From positions 611,994 through 659,899 of the forward strand of contig JAFECG010000019.1 in NCBI GenBank assembly GCA_018242215.1: a stretch of DNA of 47,906 bases, in the 5' to 3' direction. The first letter of the stretch is position 1. Every line of letters starts with the position of its first letter. The notes under the pieces are model-generated. The model saw only the letters and a list, made by a program, of their open reading frames with translations, was not told where the DNA came from and did not search any database. A program made the position numbers and the translations under genes. This document shows, piece after piece, positions 33,456 to 42,013 of this stretch. This DNA is from Pseudomonadota bacterium (GTDB lineage Bacteria; Pseudomonadota; Alphaproteobacteria; Rhizobiales; Hyphomicrobiaceae).

Positions 33456-33908
33456 ATGGCTCGCGTCACCGTCGAAGATTGCGTCGACAAAATTCCAAAC
33501 CGGTTCGAGCTCGTGCTCCTCGCCGCCCACCGTGCGCGCGCGATCACCAATGGAAGCGCGATCACGATAGCGCCCGATAATGATAAGAACCCCGTCGTCG
33601 CGCTGCGCGAAATTGCGGAGCGCACGCTCTCGCCCGACGACATGCGCGAAACGTTGATCTCTTCGATTCAGAAGAACACGGAGGTCGATGAGCCGGAGGC
33701 GGTCGCAGCACCGTTGTTGCCGCCGGAGAGGCGCGCGCCGATGCTTGGACGGGACGATCTTTCTTCCGACACGCAGGTCGATGTCATGACGGAAGAACAG
33801 CTTTTGCGTGGACTGGAGAGCATGACACCGCTCGAGCCTTCCGCAAATATCGGTTCGGGCTCGGGACCGCGCGAACGGGATCGGGATCCGCGCGACCGCT
33901 CGCGCTGA
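33456..33908 (+). CDS. rpoZ: RNA polymerase omega subunit
   Basis: Omega assists assembly of RNA polymerase and contributes to its ppGpp response. The N-terminus [20 protein letters not shown] is the family hallmark, continued by RARAITNGS and [11 protein letters not shown]. The product is 150 residues, longer than the E. coli protein, with an acidic middle and a terminal Arg/Asp-rich tail ([14 protein letters not shown]), as often in alphaproteobacteria. The start at 33456 follows GGGAAGG. The (p)ppGpp synthetase gene lies about 100 bases downstream, the usual arrangement. Confidence 0.96.
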   Translation: MARVTVEDCVDKIPNRFELVLLAAHRARAITNGSAITIAPDNDKNPVVALREIAERTLSPDDMRETLISSIQKNTEVDEPEAVAAPLLPPERRAPMLGRDDLSSDTQVDVMTEEQLLRGLESMTPLEPSANIGSGSGPRERDRDPRDRSR

Positions 33909-34014
33909 TAAGTCTGCGGACAAATCCCGCTCGCGACATCACGCACGTCCTGTTCCACTTTAATCCGTCCTGCGTCTTCGGTTACGCTTGCGCCCAGAAG
34001 GAGTGCGGCGGGTC

Positions 34015-36237
34015 ATGATGCGGCAATACGAACTCGTCGAGCGGGTTCTCAAATACGATCCCAAGGCGGATGAGGCGCTCCTCAATCGCGCTTACGTCTA
34101 CGCCATGAAGGCGCACGGAAACCAGAAGCGTGCGTCCGGTGCTCCCTACTTCTCCCACCCGCTGGAAGTCGCGGCGATCCTGACGGATTTGAAGCTCGAC
34201 GACGCGACGATTGCGACGGCGCTTCTCCATGATGTGATTGAGGACACAGATGCGACCCGGGCCGAAATCGATCAGATGTTCGGCCCAGAGATCGGCACCC
34301 TCGTCGATGGCCTGACGAAGATCAAGCGCCTCGATCTCGTATCGAAGAAGGCGGAGCAGGCGGAAAATTTCCGCAAGCTTCTCATCGCGATTTCGAGCGA
34401 CATCCGCGTGCTCCTCGTCAAGCTCGCTGATCGCTTACACAACATGCGCACCCTCGAGCATATGAAGCCCGAGAGCCGGCGGCGCAATTCGGAAGAAACT
34501 CTCGACATCTACGCGCCTCTTGCCGGAATGATGGGCATGCAGGCGCTTCGAGAGGAGCTCGAAGACCATGCCTTTCGCTGGCTACACCCCGAGGCCTATG
34601 AGGCCCTCACGGAAAAGCTCGCGGATATGCGCCAGCGCAATGGGGGCTTGGTCGAGGAGATCCGCCAAGCGATTGCGCGCAAGTGTGAAGAGGCCGGAAT
34701 CAAGGCAGATACGTCCGGGCGCGAAAAGAAGCCCTACTCCATCTGGAGCAAGATGGAGCACAAGCAGATCAGCCTCGAACAGCTCTCGGACATCTATGCG
34801 TTTCGCGTGATCGTCAGCTCGATTGCAGACTGCTATAGGGCCCTTGGCATCGTGCACACGACCTGGAGCACGGTCCCGGGCCGTTTCAAGGACTACATTT
34901 CCGCGCCGAAACGAAACAATTATCAGTCGATCCACACGACCGTCTACGGTCCAAGGCATCAGCGCGTGGAGCTACAGATTCGTACGCACGAGATGCATCA
35001 CATCGCGGAGTACGGCATCGCGGCGCACGCGCTTTACAAAGCTCAACAAAACGGCCTGATGAACGGCCACGGCGTCAGCCAAGATGAAGACGTCGACGAC
35101 AGTCCTTATGGGCGCCTGAGAAGCATGATCGCGTCACTTCTTGAAGCGGCCAACCCGGAAGAATTTCTTGAGCATACGAAACTCGAGCTTTTTCACGATC
35201 AGGTCTTCTGCTTCACACCCAAGGGACGCTTGATTGCATTGCCGCGGGGCGCAACGCCGCTCGATTTTGCCTATGCGGTTCATACCGACATCGGAAACGA
35301 AGCCGTGGCAGCGTATATCAACGGTCGTCATGTCCCGATCGATACGCATTTGCGCAACGGCGACGAGGTCGTCATCGAGACTTCAAAGGGGCATATCCGG
35401 CCAGCGGCATGGGAAGCTTTCGCCGTCACCGGGCGGGCGAGGGCGGCCATCCGAAGGGCGGCTCGGGAAGCCGAACGCAAGCGCTTCATCGAACTCGGGC
35501 GTCAGCTGGTCCAATCAACGCTGGCCGGGATTGAGGTCGACTATTCAGAGGAAAAGGTCAAAGCGGCCGCGCCCAGGGCCGGCTTTAGGACCGCCGATGA
35601 TCTGTTTGCTGCGGTTGGGCGCAATGACGTGCAGCTGCCGGATGTGCTCGGTGCGATTTTACCGCAAGGACAGACACTCGGGGACACCTATAAGCCCACG
35701 CGCCGCTTTGGCCGGGCCCGGGAGCAGGATGGCTGGTTCAATATCGACAAAGTAAAGAGCCTTAAATTCCGCACGTCTGAGATCGATAGCATGACGGCCG
35801 TGTCGATCGGGGGGCCAAGTCAGGAACTGCCAGTCGCATTCGAGCCCGGAGGGGCTGTGCCGGGCGACAGAATCGTGGGGGTGATGGCACCGGGCGAAGG
35901 TATCCGGGTTTTCCAAATCCATTCGCCTCGGCTGAAGGAATACGAGGAGGAGCACTGGATCGACGTCACCTGGGACGTCGACCCCGAGCGGCCGCAGCGA
36001 TTTCCCGCCCGAATCAGCGTTACCGCTGTTAACGCCCCGGGATCTCTCGCAGAAATCGCCAAAGTGATCGGCGAGACCGGTGGCAATATTGACAATATTA
36101 AAATGGCGCGACGTGCGGCAGATTTTACGGTCATGCACATCGAGCTTGAGGTTTTCGACTTGGTGCATTTGAACCACATCATTGCCGGGCTTCGCGCGAA
36201 ATCGTCCGTTGCAAAGGTGGAACGGCTTTTCGAGTAA
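34015..36237 (+). CDS. rel: Bifunctional (p)ppGpp synthetase/hydrolase
   Basis: The single long RelA/SpoT homolog typical of alphaproteobacteria, 740 residues. It makes and degrades the alarmone (p)ppGpp. The HD hydrolase domain has His72-Asp73 and Glu76-Asp77 (LLHDVIEDTDA). The synthetase domain shows YSIWSKMEHKQ, DIYAFRVIV, FKDYISAPKRNNYQSIHT and RTHEMHHIAEYGIAAHALYK. The TGS domain starts about VFCFTPKGRLIALPRGATPLDFAY, and an ACT domain ends the protein. I start it at ATG 34015, after AAGGAG; the adjacent ATG is equally possible. All motifs needed for both activities look intact. Confidence 0.96.
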   Translation: MMRQYELVERVLKYDPKADEALLNRAYVYAMKAHGNQKRASGAPYFSHPLEVAAILTDLKLDDATIATALLHDVIEDTDATRAEIDQMFGPEIGTLVDGLTKIKRLDLVSKKAEQAENFRKLLIAISSDIRVLLVKLADRLHNMRTLEHMKPESRRRNSEETLDIYAPLAGMMGMQALREELEDHAFRWLHPEAYEALTEKLADMRQRNGGLVEEIRQAIARKCEEAGIKADTSGREKKPYSIWSKMEHKQISLEQLSDIYAFRVIVSSIADCYRALGIVHTTWSTVPGRFKDYISAPKRNNYQSIHTTVYGPRHQRVELQIRTHEMHHIAEYGIAAHALYKAQQNGLMNGHGVSQDEDVDDSPYGRLRSMIASLLEAANPEEFLEHTKLELFHDQVFCFTPKGRLIALPRGATPLDFAYAVHTDIGNEAVAAYINGRHVPIDTHLRNGDEVVIETSKGHIRPAAWEAFAVTGRARAAIRRAAREAERKRFIELGRQLVQSTLAGIEVDYSEEKVKAAAPRAGFRTADDLFAAVGRNDVQLPDVLGAILPQGQTLGDTYKPTRRFGRAREQDGWFNIDKVKSLKFRTSEIDSMTAVSIGGPSQELPVAFEPGGAVPGDRIVGVMAPGEGIRVFQIHSPRLKEYEEEHWIDVTWDVDPERPQRFPARISVTAVNAPGSLAEIAKVIGETGGNIDNIKMARRAADFTVMHIELEVFDLVHLNHIIAGLRAKSSVAKVERLFE

Positions 36238-36254
36238 GCTATGGTGCACCCTTC

Positions 36255-36857
36255 GTGCAGCGGCACGGACGGGTCAGCCAGCAGGATCGTAGTCATTTGA
36301 ACGACAGGCATTCAGCGTTCGCAGTTCGTGCAGCCGCTTGGCCGTCGAGCATCGTGCGGCTGCGTTCGCGATTGCGCTTTTTTTGGCGCAAGATCCTTCA
36401 GGTCCGCGCTACGCCCCATGAAGTCGCGCTGGGCTTTGCCATCGGCGTTTTCACGGCATGCACGCCGTTCCTCGGCATTCAAACCGTTCTCGCTTGTGCT
36501 CTCGCATTCCTGCTGCGTGTGAGCATGCCAGCAGCGCTGCTCGGAACGTTCGTCGGTAATCCGCTGAGCTGGCCCGCGATCTGGAGTGCCTCATATCTTG
36601 GGGGCGCGCTGTTGCTGGGGCAGGATCCGAGCTATGCCGCGGATCATTTTACCGAGACGGCAAACATTCTCGGAGCAACGTTGATGGCTCCCTCGCAAGA
36701 TACCTTCGGCATGGCTCTCACCAATCTGTCGCCCATCGTTGAACCGATGGTGGTTGGCGGACTTCTGGTCGGCTTGATAGCGGCCGTCTTCAGCTACTAT
36801 CCTACGCGCCGTGCGGTGCGCGTTTTCCAAAGGCATCGCAAGGCGGCGCGTGTTTAG
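36255..36857 (+). CDS. DUF2062 membrane protein
   Basis: A membrane protein of up to 200 residues matching the DUF2062 family: HEVALGFAIGVFTACTPFLGIQ, followed by LRVSMPAALLGTFVGNPLSWPA, hydrophobic segments separated by short loops with conserved Gly, Pro and Asn. A last helix (VVGGLLVGLIAAVFSYY) precedes a basic tail (RRAVRVFQRHRKAARV). Function is not established for the family. The GTG at 36255 is the first start in frame; the true start may be the TTG at 36297. It follows rel by 17 bases and is likely in the same operon. Confidence 0.85.
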   Translation: MQRHGRVSQQDRSHLNDRHSAFAVRAAAWPSSIVRLRSRLRFFWRKILQVRATPHEVALGFAIGVFTACTPFLGIQTVLACALAFLLRVSMPAALLGTFVGNPLSWPAIWSASYLGGALLLGQDPSYAADHFTETANILGATLMAPSQDTFGMALTNLSPIVEPMVVGGLLVGLIAAVFSYYPTRRAVRVFQRHRKAARV

Positions 36858-36948
36858 ACCGTCATAGAGCGGCAATCGCAATTCCAACGATCGGTTTGGT
36901 CAGGACGTGGGCATTACCCGCATGGCAATGGAAGTAAGCCCAAGAACG

Positions 36949-37725
36949 ATGCCCGTGCGCGCATTGCGACTGGGCGTTAACATCGATCACGTCGCGACGC
37001 TTCGAAATGCGCGCGGGGGGCTTCATCCCGATCCGCTGCGTGCAGCCCACCTCGCGATCGAGGGCGGAGCCGATGGAATCACGGCGCACCTTCGCGAAGA
37101 TCGCCGGCATATCTCGGATACGGATATCACGCGGCTCAAGAACGAATTGACGCGTCCGCTCAATCTCGAAATGGCGGCAACGGAGGAGATGCAGCGGATT
37201 GCGCTTCGCCATGTGCCGAACGCCTGCTGTCTCGTGCCTGAGCGGCGGGAAGAGCGAACGACCGAAGGCGGCCTCGATGTTCGGGGAGCGGCCGAGACTC
37301 TCAAGCCGTATGTGGCGAAACTGCGAGATGCAGGTATCAGGGTCTCGCTCTTCATTGAGCCGGATTTAAAAACCATCGAAGCGGCAGCTGCCGTCGGTGC
37401 GGACATCGTAGAACTGCACACAGGTCGCTATTGCAATCTTGCACTTGAACACGACGTTGCTGGCGTTGCTCGTGAGATCGAACGCCACAGGATGGCGGCG
37501 TCGGCGGCGGCCTCAGCCGGACTGGAAGTCCATGCCGGGCATGGCCTCACGTACAACACGGTCAAGCCGATTGCGGCGCTTCCAGAAATCGTGGAGCTTA
37601 ATATCGGGCACTTCCTGATCGGAGAAGCGATTTTCGGGGGCCTGTCGATGGCTGTTCGGCGGATGAGAGTGCTTATGGATGAAGCGCGCGAATCCGTGAC
37701 GGCTGCAGCGTCTCGCGCTCAATGA
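36949..37725 (+). CDS. pdxJ: Pyridoxine 5'-phosphate synthase
   Basis: PdxJ closes the pyridoxine ring from 1-deoxy-D-xylulose 5-phosphate and aminoacetone phosphate, giving vitamin B6. The 258-residue TIM-barrel protein opens with [19 protein letters not shown], then [35 protein letters not shown] and [14 protein letters not shown], all family signatures. Several in-frame starts lie upstream (GTG 36907, ATG 36922 and 36928); I choose the ATG nearest the conserved opening. The stop overlaps acpS as ATGA. Confidence 0.95.
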   Translation: MPVRALRLGVNIDHVATLRNARGGLHPDPLRAAHLAIEGGADGITAHLREDRRHISDTDITRLKNELTRPLNLEMAATEEMQRIALRHVPNACCLVPERREERTTEGGLDVRGAAETLKPYVAKLRDAGIRVSLFIEPDLKTIEAAAAVGADIVELHTGRYCNLALEHDVAGVAREIERHRMAASAAASAGLEVHAGHGLTYNTVKPIAALPEIVELNIGHFLIGEAIFGGLSMAVRRMRVLMDEARESVTAAASRAQ

Positions 37726-38129
37726 TCATCGGCATCGGCAACGATCTTTGCGATATTCGGCGCATCGAAAAGACGATTGCACGCTTTGGGGATCGGTTTC
37801 TTGAGCGTGTGTTCACCGCCGAAGAAAGGCGCAAAGCGTTTTCTCGCGCCCATCCCGCCCGAACGTTCGCAAAGCGTTTTGCGGCAAAGGAAGCTGCGAC
37901 GAAGGCGCTGGGCACGGGTTTTCGCACCGGGGTTCATTTCAAGGATATCGGCGTCGTCAATGCCTTATCCGGGCGCCCGACTCTGGCATTGACGGGAGGG
38001 GCGGCACGCCATCTCGCGCGACTGGTGCCTGCCGGTTTCACTGCCCGAATCGATGTCACACTCACCGATGAATACCCCATGGCCGAAGCGATCGTGATCA
38101 TTTCGGCCATCCCGGATGACTGCAAGTAG
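37722..38129 (+). CDS. acpS: Holo-[acyl-carrier-protein] synthase
   Basis: AcpS transfers 4'-phosphopantetheine from CoA to acyl carrier protein. The 135-residue product has [14 protein letters not shown] with the metal-binding Asp near residue 8 and the second signature [18 protein letters not shown] with its Glu. Length fits the trimeric short family. The start overlaps the pdxJ stop, so translation is coupled. pdxJ-acpS-lepB order is typical of Hyphomicrobiales. Confidence 0.96.
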   Translation: MIIGIGNDLCDIRRIEKTIARFGDRFLERVFTAEERRKAFSRAHPARTFAKRFAAKEAATKALGTGFRTGVHFKDIGVVNALSGRPTLALTGGAARHLARLVPAGFTARIDVTLTDEYPMAEAIVIISAIPDDCK

Positions 38130-38241
38130 CCTGCTTGACCTCTTTTCAGGCACAAAACGCTGAGCGTCCGGCGGCACTTGGCAGTCGCAAAGGAGATGCA
38201 GTCCCGGTTCCCTTAACGTTTCGTCAGGTTCATGGCCATCG

Positions 38242-38270
38242 TTGCGGCATCAGAGCAAACTCGCTATAGC
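38242..38270 (+). promoter_or_regulatory. lepB: Putative promoter of the lepB-rnc-era-recO operon
   Basis: TTGCGG at 38242-38247 and TATAGC at 38265-38270 are separated by 17 bases, about 63 bases before the lepB ATG. The 200-base gap after acpS contains no other gene. Upstream read-through from acpS is also possible. Confidence 0.5.
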
Positions 38271-38332
38271 GGACCGCTGACACGCAGCTAGCCCCGGCCA
38301 ATGCCGCTCGGCGGCGCAAAGGAGCCCCCTGA

Positions 38333-39091
38333 ATGAGCGTTGGTACCAAGGCCTCGAAGTCGAGCTGGGCCGAGACCGTCATCATCATCGTCGAGGCGCT
38401 CGCGATCGCAATGTTCGTGCGCGTTTTCTTCTTCCAGCCCTTCAATATTCCGTCGGGCTCGATGAAGGAGACGTTGTTGATCGGCGATTATCTCTTCGTC
38501 TCGAAACTGTCCTACGGCTACAGTCGATTTTCCTTTCCCTTCAGTCCGAATCTCTTTTCGGGACGGATATTTGGTGCCGAGCCGAAGCGTGGCGACGTCG
38601 CTGTCTTCAAGCTGCCGCGCGACAATTCAACTGACTATATCAAGCGCGTGATCGGGCTGCCGGGCGATGAAATTCAGATGCGGAACGGGCAAGTCTTCAT
38701 CAACGGACAAGGCGTTCCGAAGGAACCTGCCGGGACATTTACGACATGGGAGGATGGTCGGGAACGGACGATCCCGGTGTTCGAAGAGACTCTGCCAAAC
38801 GGCGTGAAATACAAGGTTCTCGATAGCGATCCGAATGGCCCCTACGACAATACGGGCGTCTATAAGGTTCCGCCCGGCCATTATTTCATGATGGGCGATA
38901 ACCGCGATAATTCAACGGACAGCCGCTTCCGAAGCGCCGTGGGCTATGTCCCCTACGAAAACTTCATAGGCCGGGCGGAGATTATCTTCTTCTCGGCGAA
39001 AGTCGATGGACCCGATGCCATGCATTGGTGGGCTCCCTGGAACTGGCCATTTGACATCCGGTGGTACAGGTTCTTCACTCTTGTGCGGTGA
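38333..39091 (+). CDS. lepB: Signal peptidase I
   Basis: LepB removes signal peptides from Sec- and Tat-exported proteins at the outer face of the inner membrane. The 252-residue protein has one N-terminal membrane helix (about 14-34), the nucleophile Ser43 in PSGSMKETLL, the general-base Lys104 in DYIKRVIGLPGD, and the MMGDNRDNSTDSR signature. AAAGGAG lies eight bases upstream of the ATG. It heads the canonical lepB-rnc-era-recO run. Confidence 0.97.
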   Translation: MSVGTKASKSSWAETVIIIVEALAIAMFVRVFFFQPFNIPSGSMKETLLIGDYLFVSKLSYGYSRFSFPFSPNLFSGRIFGAEPKRGDVAVFKLPRDNSTDYIKRVIGLPGDEIQMRNGQVFINGQGVPKEPAGTFTTWEDGRERTIPVFEETLPNGVKYKVLDSDPNGPYDNTGVYKVPPGHYFMMGDNRDNSTDSRFRSAVGYVPYENFIGRAEIIFFSAKVDGPDAMHWWAPWNWPFDIRWYRFFTLVR

Positions 39092-39112
39092 CCGCGAAGC
39101 GGCATTGGCGCC

Positions 39113-39820
39113 ATGCTCAGACCACGCAAATTCAAAGAACTCGAGACAAAGCTGGGATACAAATTCAAGAATCCCAATCTACTTGAGCGCGCGTTGACGC
39201 ATGCCAGCGTGCGGGGGGGCAAAGTTGCCCGATCGGACAACGAGCGCCTCGAGTTTATCGGAGATCGTGTCCTCGGCCTCGCGATCGCGGAAGCGCTGAA
39301 CAAGCAGTATCCCGAAGCCAACGAAGGCGAGCTCGCCCGCCGGTATAATCGTCTTGTTCGCGGCGAAGCCTGCGCCAAGGTCGCGCGCAATATCGGACTC
39401 GGAACTCATCTCATTTTGTCCGAGAGTGAAGCAGACAGCGGCGGTCGCAACAAGACGACGATCTTGGCCGATGCCGCCGAGGCGCTCCTCGGCGCCGTCT
39501 TTATCGATGGCGGCTTCGAGAAGGCGCGGGCGGTCGTGAACAAGCTCTGGCAAGATCAATCGGAACCGGTGCCGGAGGTTGCCGTCGATGCCAAGTCGGC
39601 ACTGCAAGAGTGGGCGCAGGGGCAGGGTCTGGCTCTTCCTAAATATACGGTTGTTTCTCGTAAGGGTCCCGATCATGCGCCGCGTTTCACCGCTGAGGTG
39701 CTGATCGCAGGCCGGGCGCCCGCCCAGGGCGAGGGCGCTTCGAAACGCATTGCGGAGCAGGCCGCTGCAAGCGCCCTTCTTTCACGTGAAGGCGTTGGAG
39801 CGCATGTCGGCGATGTCTGA
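39113..39820 (+). CDS. rnc: Ribonuclease III
   Basis: RNase III cuts double-stranded RNA, including rRNA precursors. The 235-residue protein has NERLEFIGDRVLG with catalytic-domain acids Glu44, Glu47 and Asp51, and DAAEALLGAVFIDGG with Asp120 and Glu123. The double-stranded RNA-binding domain begins at DAKSALQEWAQGQG and ends with KRIAEQAAASALL. Its last 17 bases overlap the era start region. Confidence 0.97.
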   Translation: MLRPRKFKELETKLGYKFKNPNLLERALTHASVRGGKVARSDNERLEFIGDRVLGLAIAEALNKQYPEANEGELARRYNRLVRGEACAKVARNIGLGTHLILSESEADSGGRNKTTILADAAEALLGAVFIDGGFEKARAVVNKLWQDQSEPVPEVAVDAKSALQEWAQGQGLALPKYTVVSRKGPDHAPRFTAEVLIAGRAPAQGEGASKRIAEQAAASALLSREGVGAHVGDV

Positions 39821-40751
39821 AAGCAGTCTGCCACCCGAGACGACCGAAGGAGAAAAGCGCCGGTGCGGTTTCGTCGCCGTCATAGGGCCGACGAACGCCG
39901 GCAAATCCACGCTCGTCAATGCGTTGGTCGGTGCCAAGGTCGCAATCGTTTCGCATAAGGTTCAGACGACGCGCGCGCCCATCCGGGGCATCGCGATGGA
40001 GGGCAATAGCCAGATCGTCTTCATCGATACCGCGGGCATCTTCAATCCGAAGCGGAGGCTCGACCGGGCGATGGTCGAGGCGGCGTGGGGCGGGCTCGAA
40101 GACGCCGATGCCGCTCTCTTGGTTCTGGATGCAGCGGCGGGTCTCAGCGATGATGTGGCAGGTATCATCGAGCGCCTTGGATCCGTGCGGATGCCTAAAA
40201 TTGCCGTCCTGAACAAAATCGATCGCGTCGAGGAGAAGCCGAAGCTTCTGGAACTCGCCAAATCTCTCGGTGACCGGCTCTCGCCGGATCGGGTGTTCAT
40301 GGTCTCCGCGCTGGAGGGGCAGGGCGTCAGGGATTTGCGGACCTATCTGGCCGATCTCGTGCCGGAAGGGCCCTGGCATTATGCGGAAGACGATGTCACG
40401 GACGTGCCAATGCGGACGCAGGCCGCCGAGATGACGCGCGAGAGCATCTATCGCTTTCTGCACCAGGAACTTCCTTACACGACGACCGTTGAGACCACGG
40501 ATTGGAAGGACCTGAAGGATGGCTCGGCTCGCATCGAGCAGACGATCTATGTCGAGCGCGATGGGCAGAAGAAGATCGTGCTCGGCAAAGGCGGCGAAAC
40601 GATCAAGAAAATTTCAAGCGCCGCACGGCGTGCTATCGAGGAAATGGCGGGCCACCGCGTGCATCTGTTCCTATTCGTCAAAGTGCGCGAGAACTGGGAG
40701 AGCGACCCTGAGCGATATCGGGAAATGGGGTTGCCTTTTCCCAAATCCTGA
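39804..40751 (+). CDS. era: GTPase Era
   Basis: Era binds GTP and the 3' end of 16S rRNA during small-subunit maturation. The G1 loop is GPTNAGKST, followed by IDTAGIF (G3) and NKIDRV (G4). The C-terminal KH domain includes VLGKGGETIKKISSAARRAIEEM, seen as VLGKGGETIKKI and SSAARRAIEEM. Length is 315 residues from the ATG at 39804, which has GGAG seven bases upstream; the ATG nine bases later is an alternative. It overlaps the rnc stop, implying coupled translation. Confidence 0.96.
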   Translation: MSAMSESSLPPETTEGEKRRCGFVAVIGPTNAGKSTLVNALVGAKVAIVSHKVQTTRAPIRGIAMEGNSQIVFIDTAGIFNPKRRLDRAMVEAAWGGLEDADAALLVLDAAAGLSDDVAGIIERLGSVRMPKIAVLNKIDRVEEKPKLLELAKSLGDRLSPDRVFMVSALEGQGVRDLRTYLADLVPEGPWHYAEDDVTDVPMRTQAAEMTRESIYRFLHQELPYTTTVETTDWKDLKDGSARIEQTIYVERDGQKKIVLGKGGETIKKISSAARRAIEEMAGHRVHLFLFVKVRENWESDPERYREMGLPFPKS

Positions 40752-40771
40752 GGCGCCTGCTACGAAGCTCC

Positions 40772-41503
40772 ATGCAGTGGACGGATGAAGGCATCGTTCT
40801 TTCGGTCAGGCCGCACGGCGAGACGGCGGCGATCGTCGATTTATGGACGCGGGCGCACGGGCGTCACATGGGTCTCGTGCATGGCGGCCGGTCCCGGCGG
40901 TTACGCCCCATTCTTCAAGCCGGAAATCACGTCGATGCCGCATGGAAAGCCCGCCTTGCCGATCAGCTCGGATCTTTGACGGTTGAGATGCGCCGCGCGT
41001 TCGCGGCGGAAACACTGGACGATCCGCAGGCGCTGATGGCGTTGTCCTCGATTGCGGCGTTGACGGGGCTGCTTCCCGAGCGTGATCCGCATCCCAATCT
41101 CTACGAAATTACTCTCTTCGTTCTCGGATTTCTCAACGACGCAACGGTTTGGCCGGCGCTGCTCGTGCGATGGGAATTGGCTCTCCTCGACGAATTGGGG
41201 TTCGGCCTGGATCTCAGCCAGTGCGCTGCGACCGGCGTCAACGATCAGCTCATCTACGTTTCGCCGAAATCGGGCCGCGCGGTTTCGGCATCGGCGGGCG
41301 AGCCCTATCGCGATAAGCTTCTTGCGCTTCCCCAATTTCTCACAAAGCAAAGAACCGGGCCGGTGACGGCGCAGGACATCACGCTCGGATTCGCATTGAC
41401 CGGACATTTCATCGAAAAGCATCTCCTTTCGCCTCATGGCCAGACCTTGCCGAGTTCGCGAATGCGCCTCGTTGCGCGACTGGCGGCCGAGTGCGGCGTA
41501 TGA
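40772..41503 (+). CDS. recO: DNA repair protein RecO
   Basis: RecO works with RecR to load RecA on single-stranded DNA at gaps. The 243-residue protein has the N-terminal OB-fold (WTDEGIVLSVRPHGETAAIV, then LVHGGRSRRLRPILQAGN) and a helical C-terminal domain with LLDELGFGLDLSQCAATG. The zinc-binding cysteines of some RecO proteins are not evident beyond one CA pair. It starts 20 bases after era and is the last gene of the run; a terminator lies about 210 bases downstream. Confidence 0.95.
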   Translation: MQWTDEGIVLSVRPHGETAAIVDLWTRAHGRHMGLVHGGRSRRLRPILQAGNHVDAAWKARLADQLGSLTVEMRRAFAAETLDDPQALMALSSIAALTGLLPERDPHPNLYEITLFVLGFLNDATVWPALLVRWELALLDELGFGLDLSQCAATGVNDQLIYVSPKSGRAVSASAGEPYRDKLLALPQFLTKQRTGPVTAQDITLGFALTGHFIEKHLLSPHGQTLPSSRMRLVARLAAECGV

Positions 41504-41710
41504 GTTTGCGATGTTTTTCGGGCTCTTCGGTGGGCGGCGACGGAAACGCGAATGCGAAGCGTTTCTTAATCTGACTGCGAGTTCCTGTGCCTTGGATTCT
41601 ATCTCGTGGTCACGTGAACGCGTCGGCCGGGTTCTTGCCTTTGCTGAGCCGGGTGGTGCGTTGCAGACTGGCCGCGCATTGTGACCCACACCGCATGCCT
41701 GGCTAAAGAT

Positions 41711-41745
41711 GCCCGTTCGGATCCCCCCTCCGAACGGGCCCTCTT
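41711..41745 (+). terminator. Rho-independent terminator after recO
   Basis: GCCCGTTCGGA (41711-41721) and its exact complement TCCGAACGGGC (41729-41739) form an 11-base-pair stem with a seven-base C-rich loop, followed by CCTCTTTC. It should end transcripts of the lepB-rnc-era-recO run. Confidence 0.8.
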
Positions 41746-41856
41746 TCATCAGAGAGAAACGGCATTTTCAGCAATCGTTCATGAAGGTGCGCAGACAACT
41801 CCCTGAATTGCTCGTTTTCAATTCCCACTGTGCATGCGGGAGTACGGTGGGTTAAC

Positions 41857-41883
41857 GGGACCGCAGCGGGGAGCTGCGGTCCC
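41857..41883. repeat. Perfect inverted repeat, 11-base arms
   Basis: GGGACCGCAGC and GCTGCGGTCCC flank the five-base loop GGGGA. No T-run follows on either strand, so it is unlikely to be an intrinsic terminator. It could be an RNA hairpin or a protein-binding site in the gap before the next gene. Confidence 0.6.
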
Positions 41884-42013
41884 GATACATCAGGGCAGTG
41901 CCACGCCGCCATAAGCGCCGTCGCGTCTTTTTCATTTTCCGACGCACCTTAAGGAGCAATTAAACATCGTTGCCTACGCTCATCGGCGTTAGTCGTGGCG
42001 TGGGGGACGAGCG

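Larger units (their letters stand above)
41504..42013. other. 510-base gap with a terminator and a second hairpin
   Basis: This is the longest gene-free stretch in the window. It holds a rho-independent terminator (41711-41745) and a separate perfect 11-base inverted repeat (41857-41883). A frame of 57 codons from the ATG at 41511 (MFFGLFGGRRRKRE opening) has no ribosome binding site; I do not call it. The last 100 bases must hold the promoter of the next gene. Confidence 0.5.

Noticed and set aside
41511-41684. 57-codon frame opening MFFGLFGGRRRKRE
   Set aside because: The opening looks like a membrane-proximal basic peptide, but there is no ribosome binding site and the rest lacks pattern.
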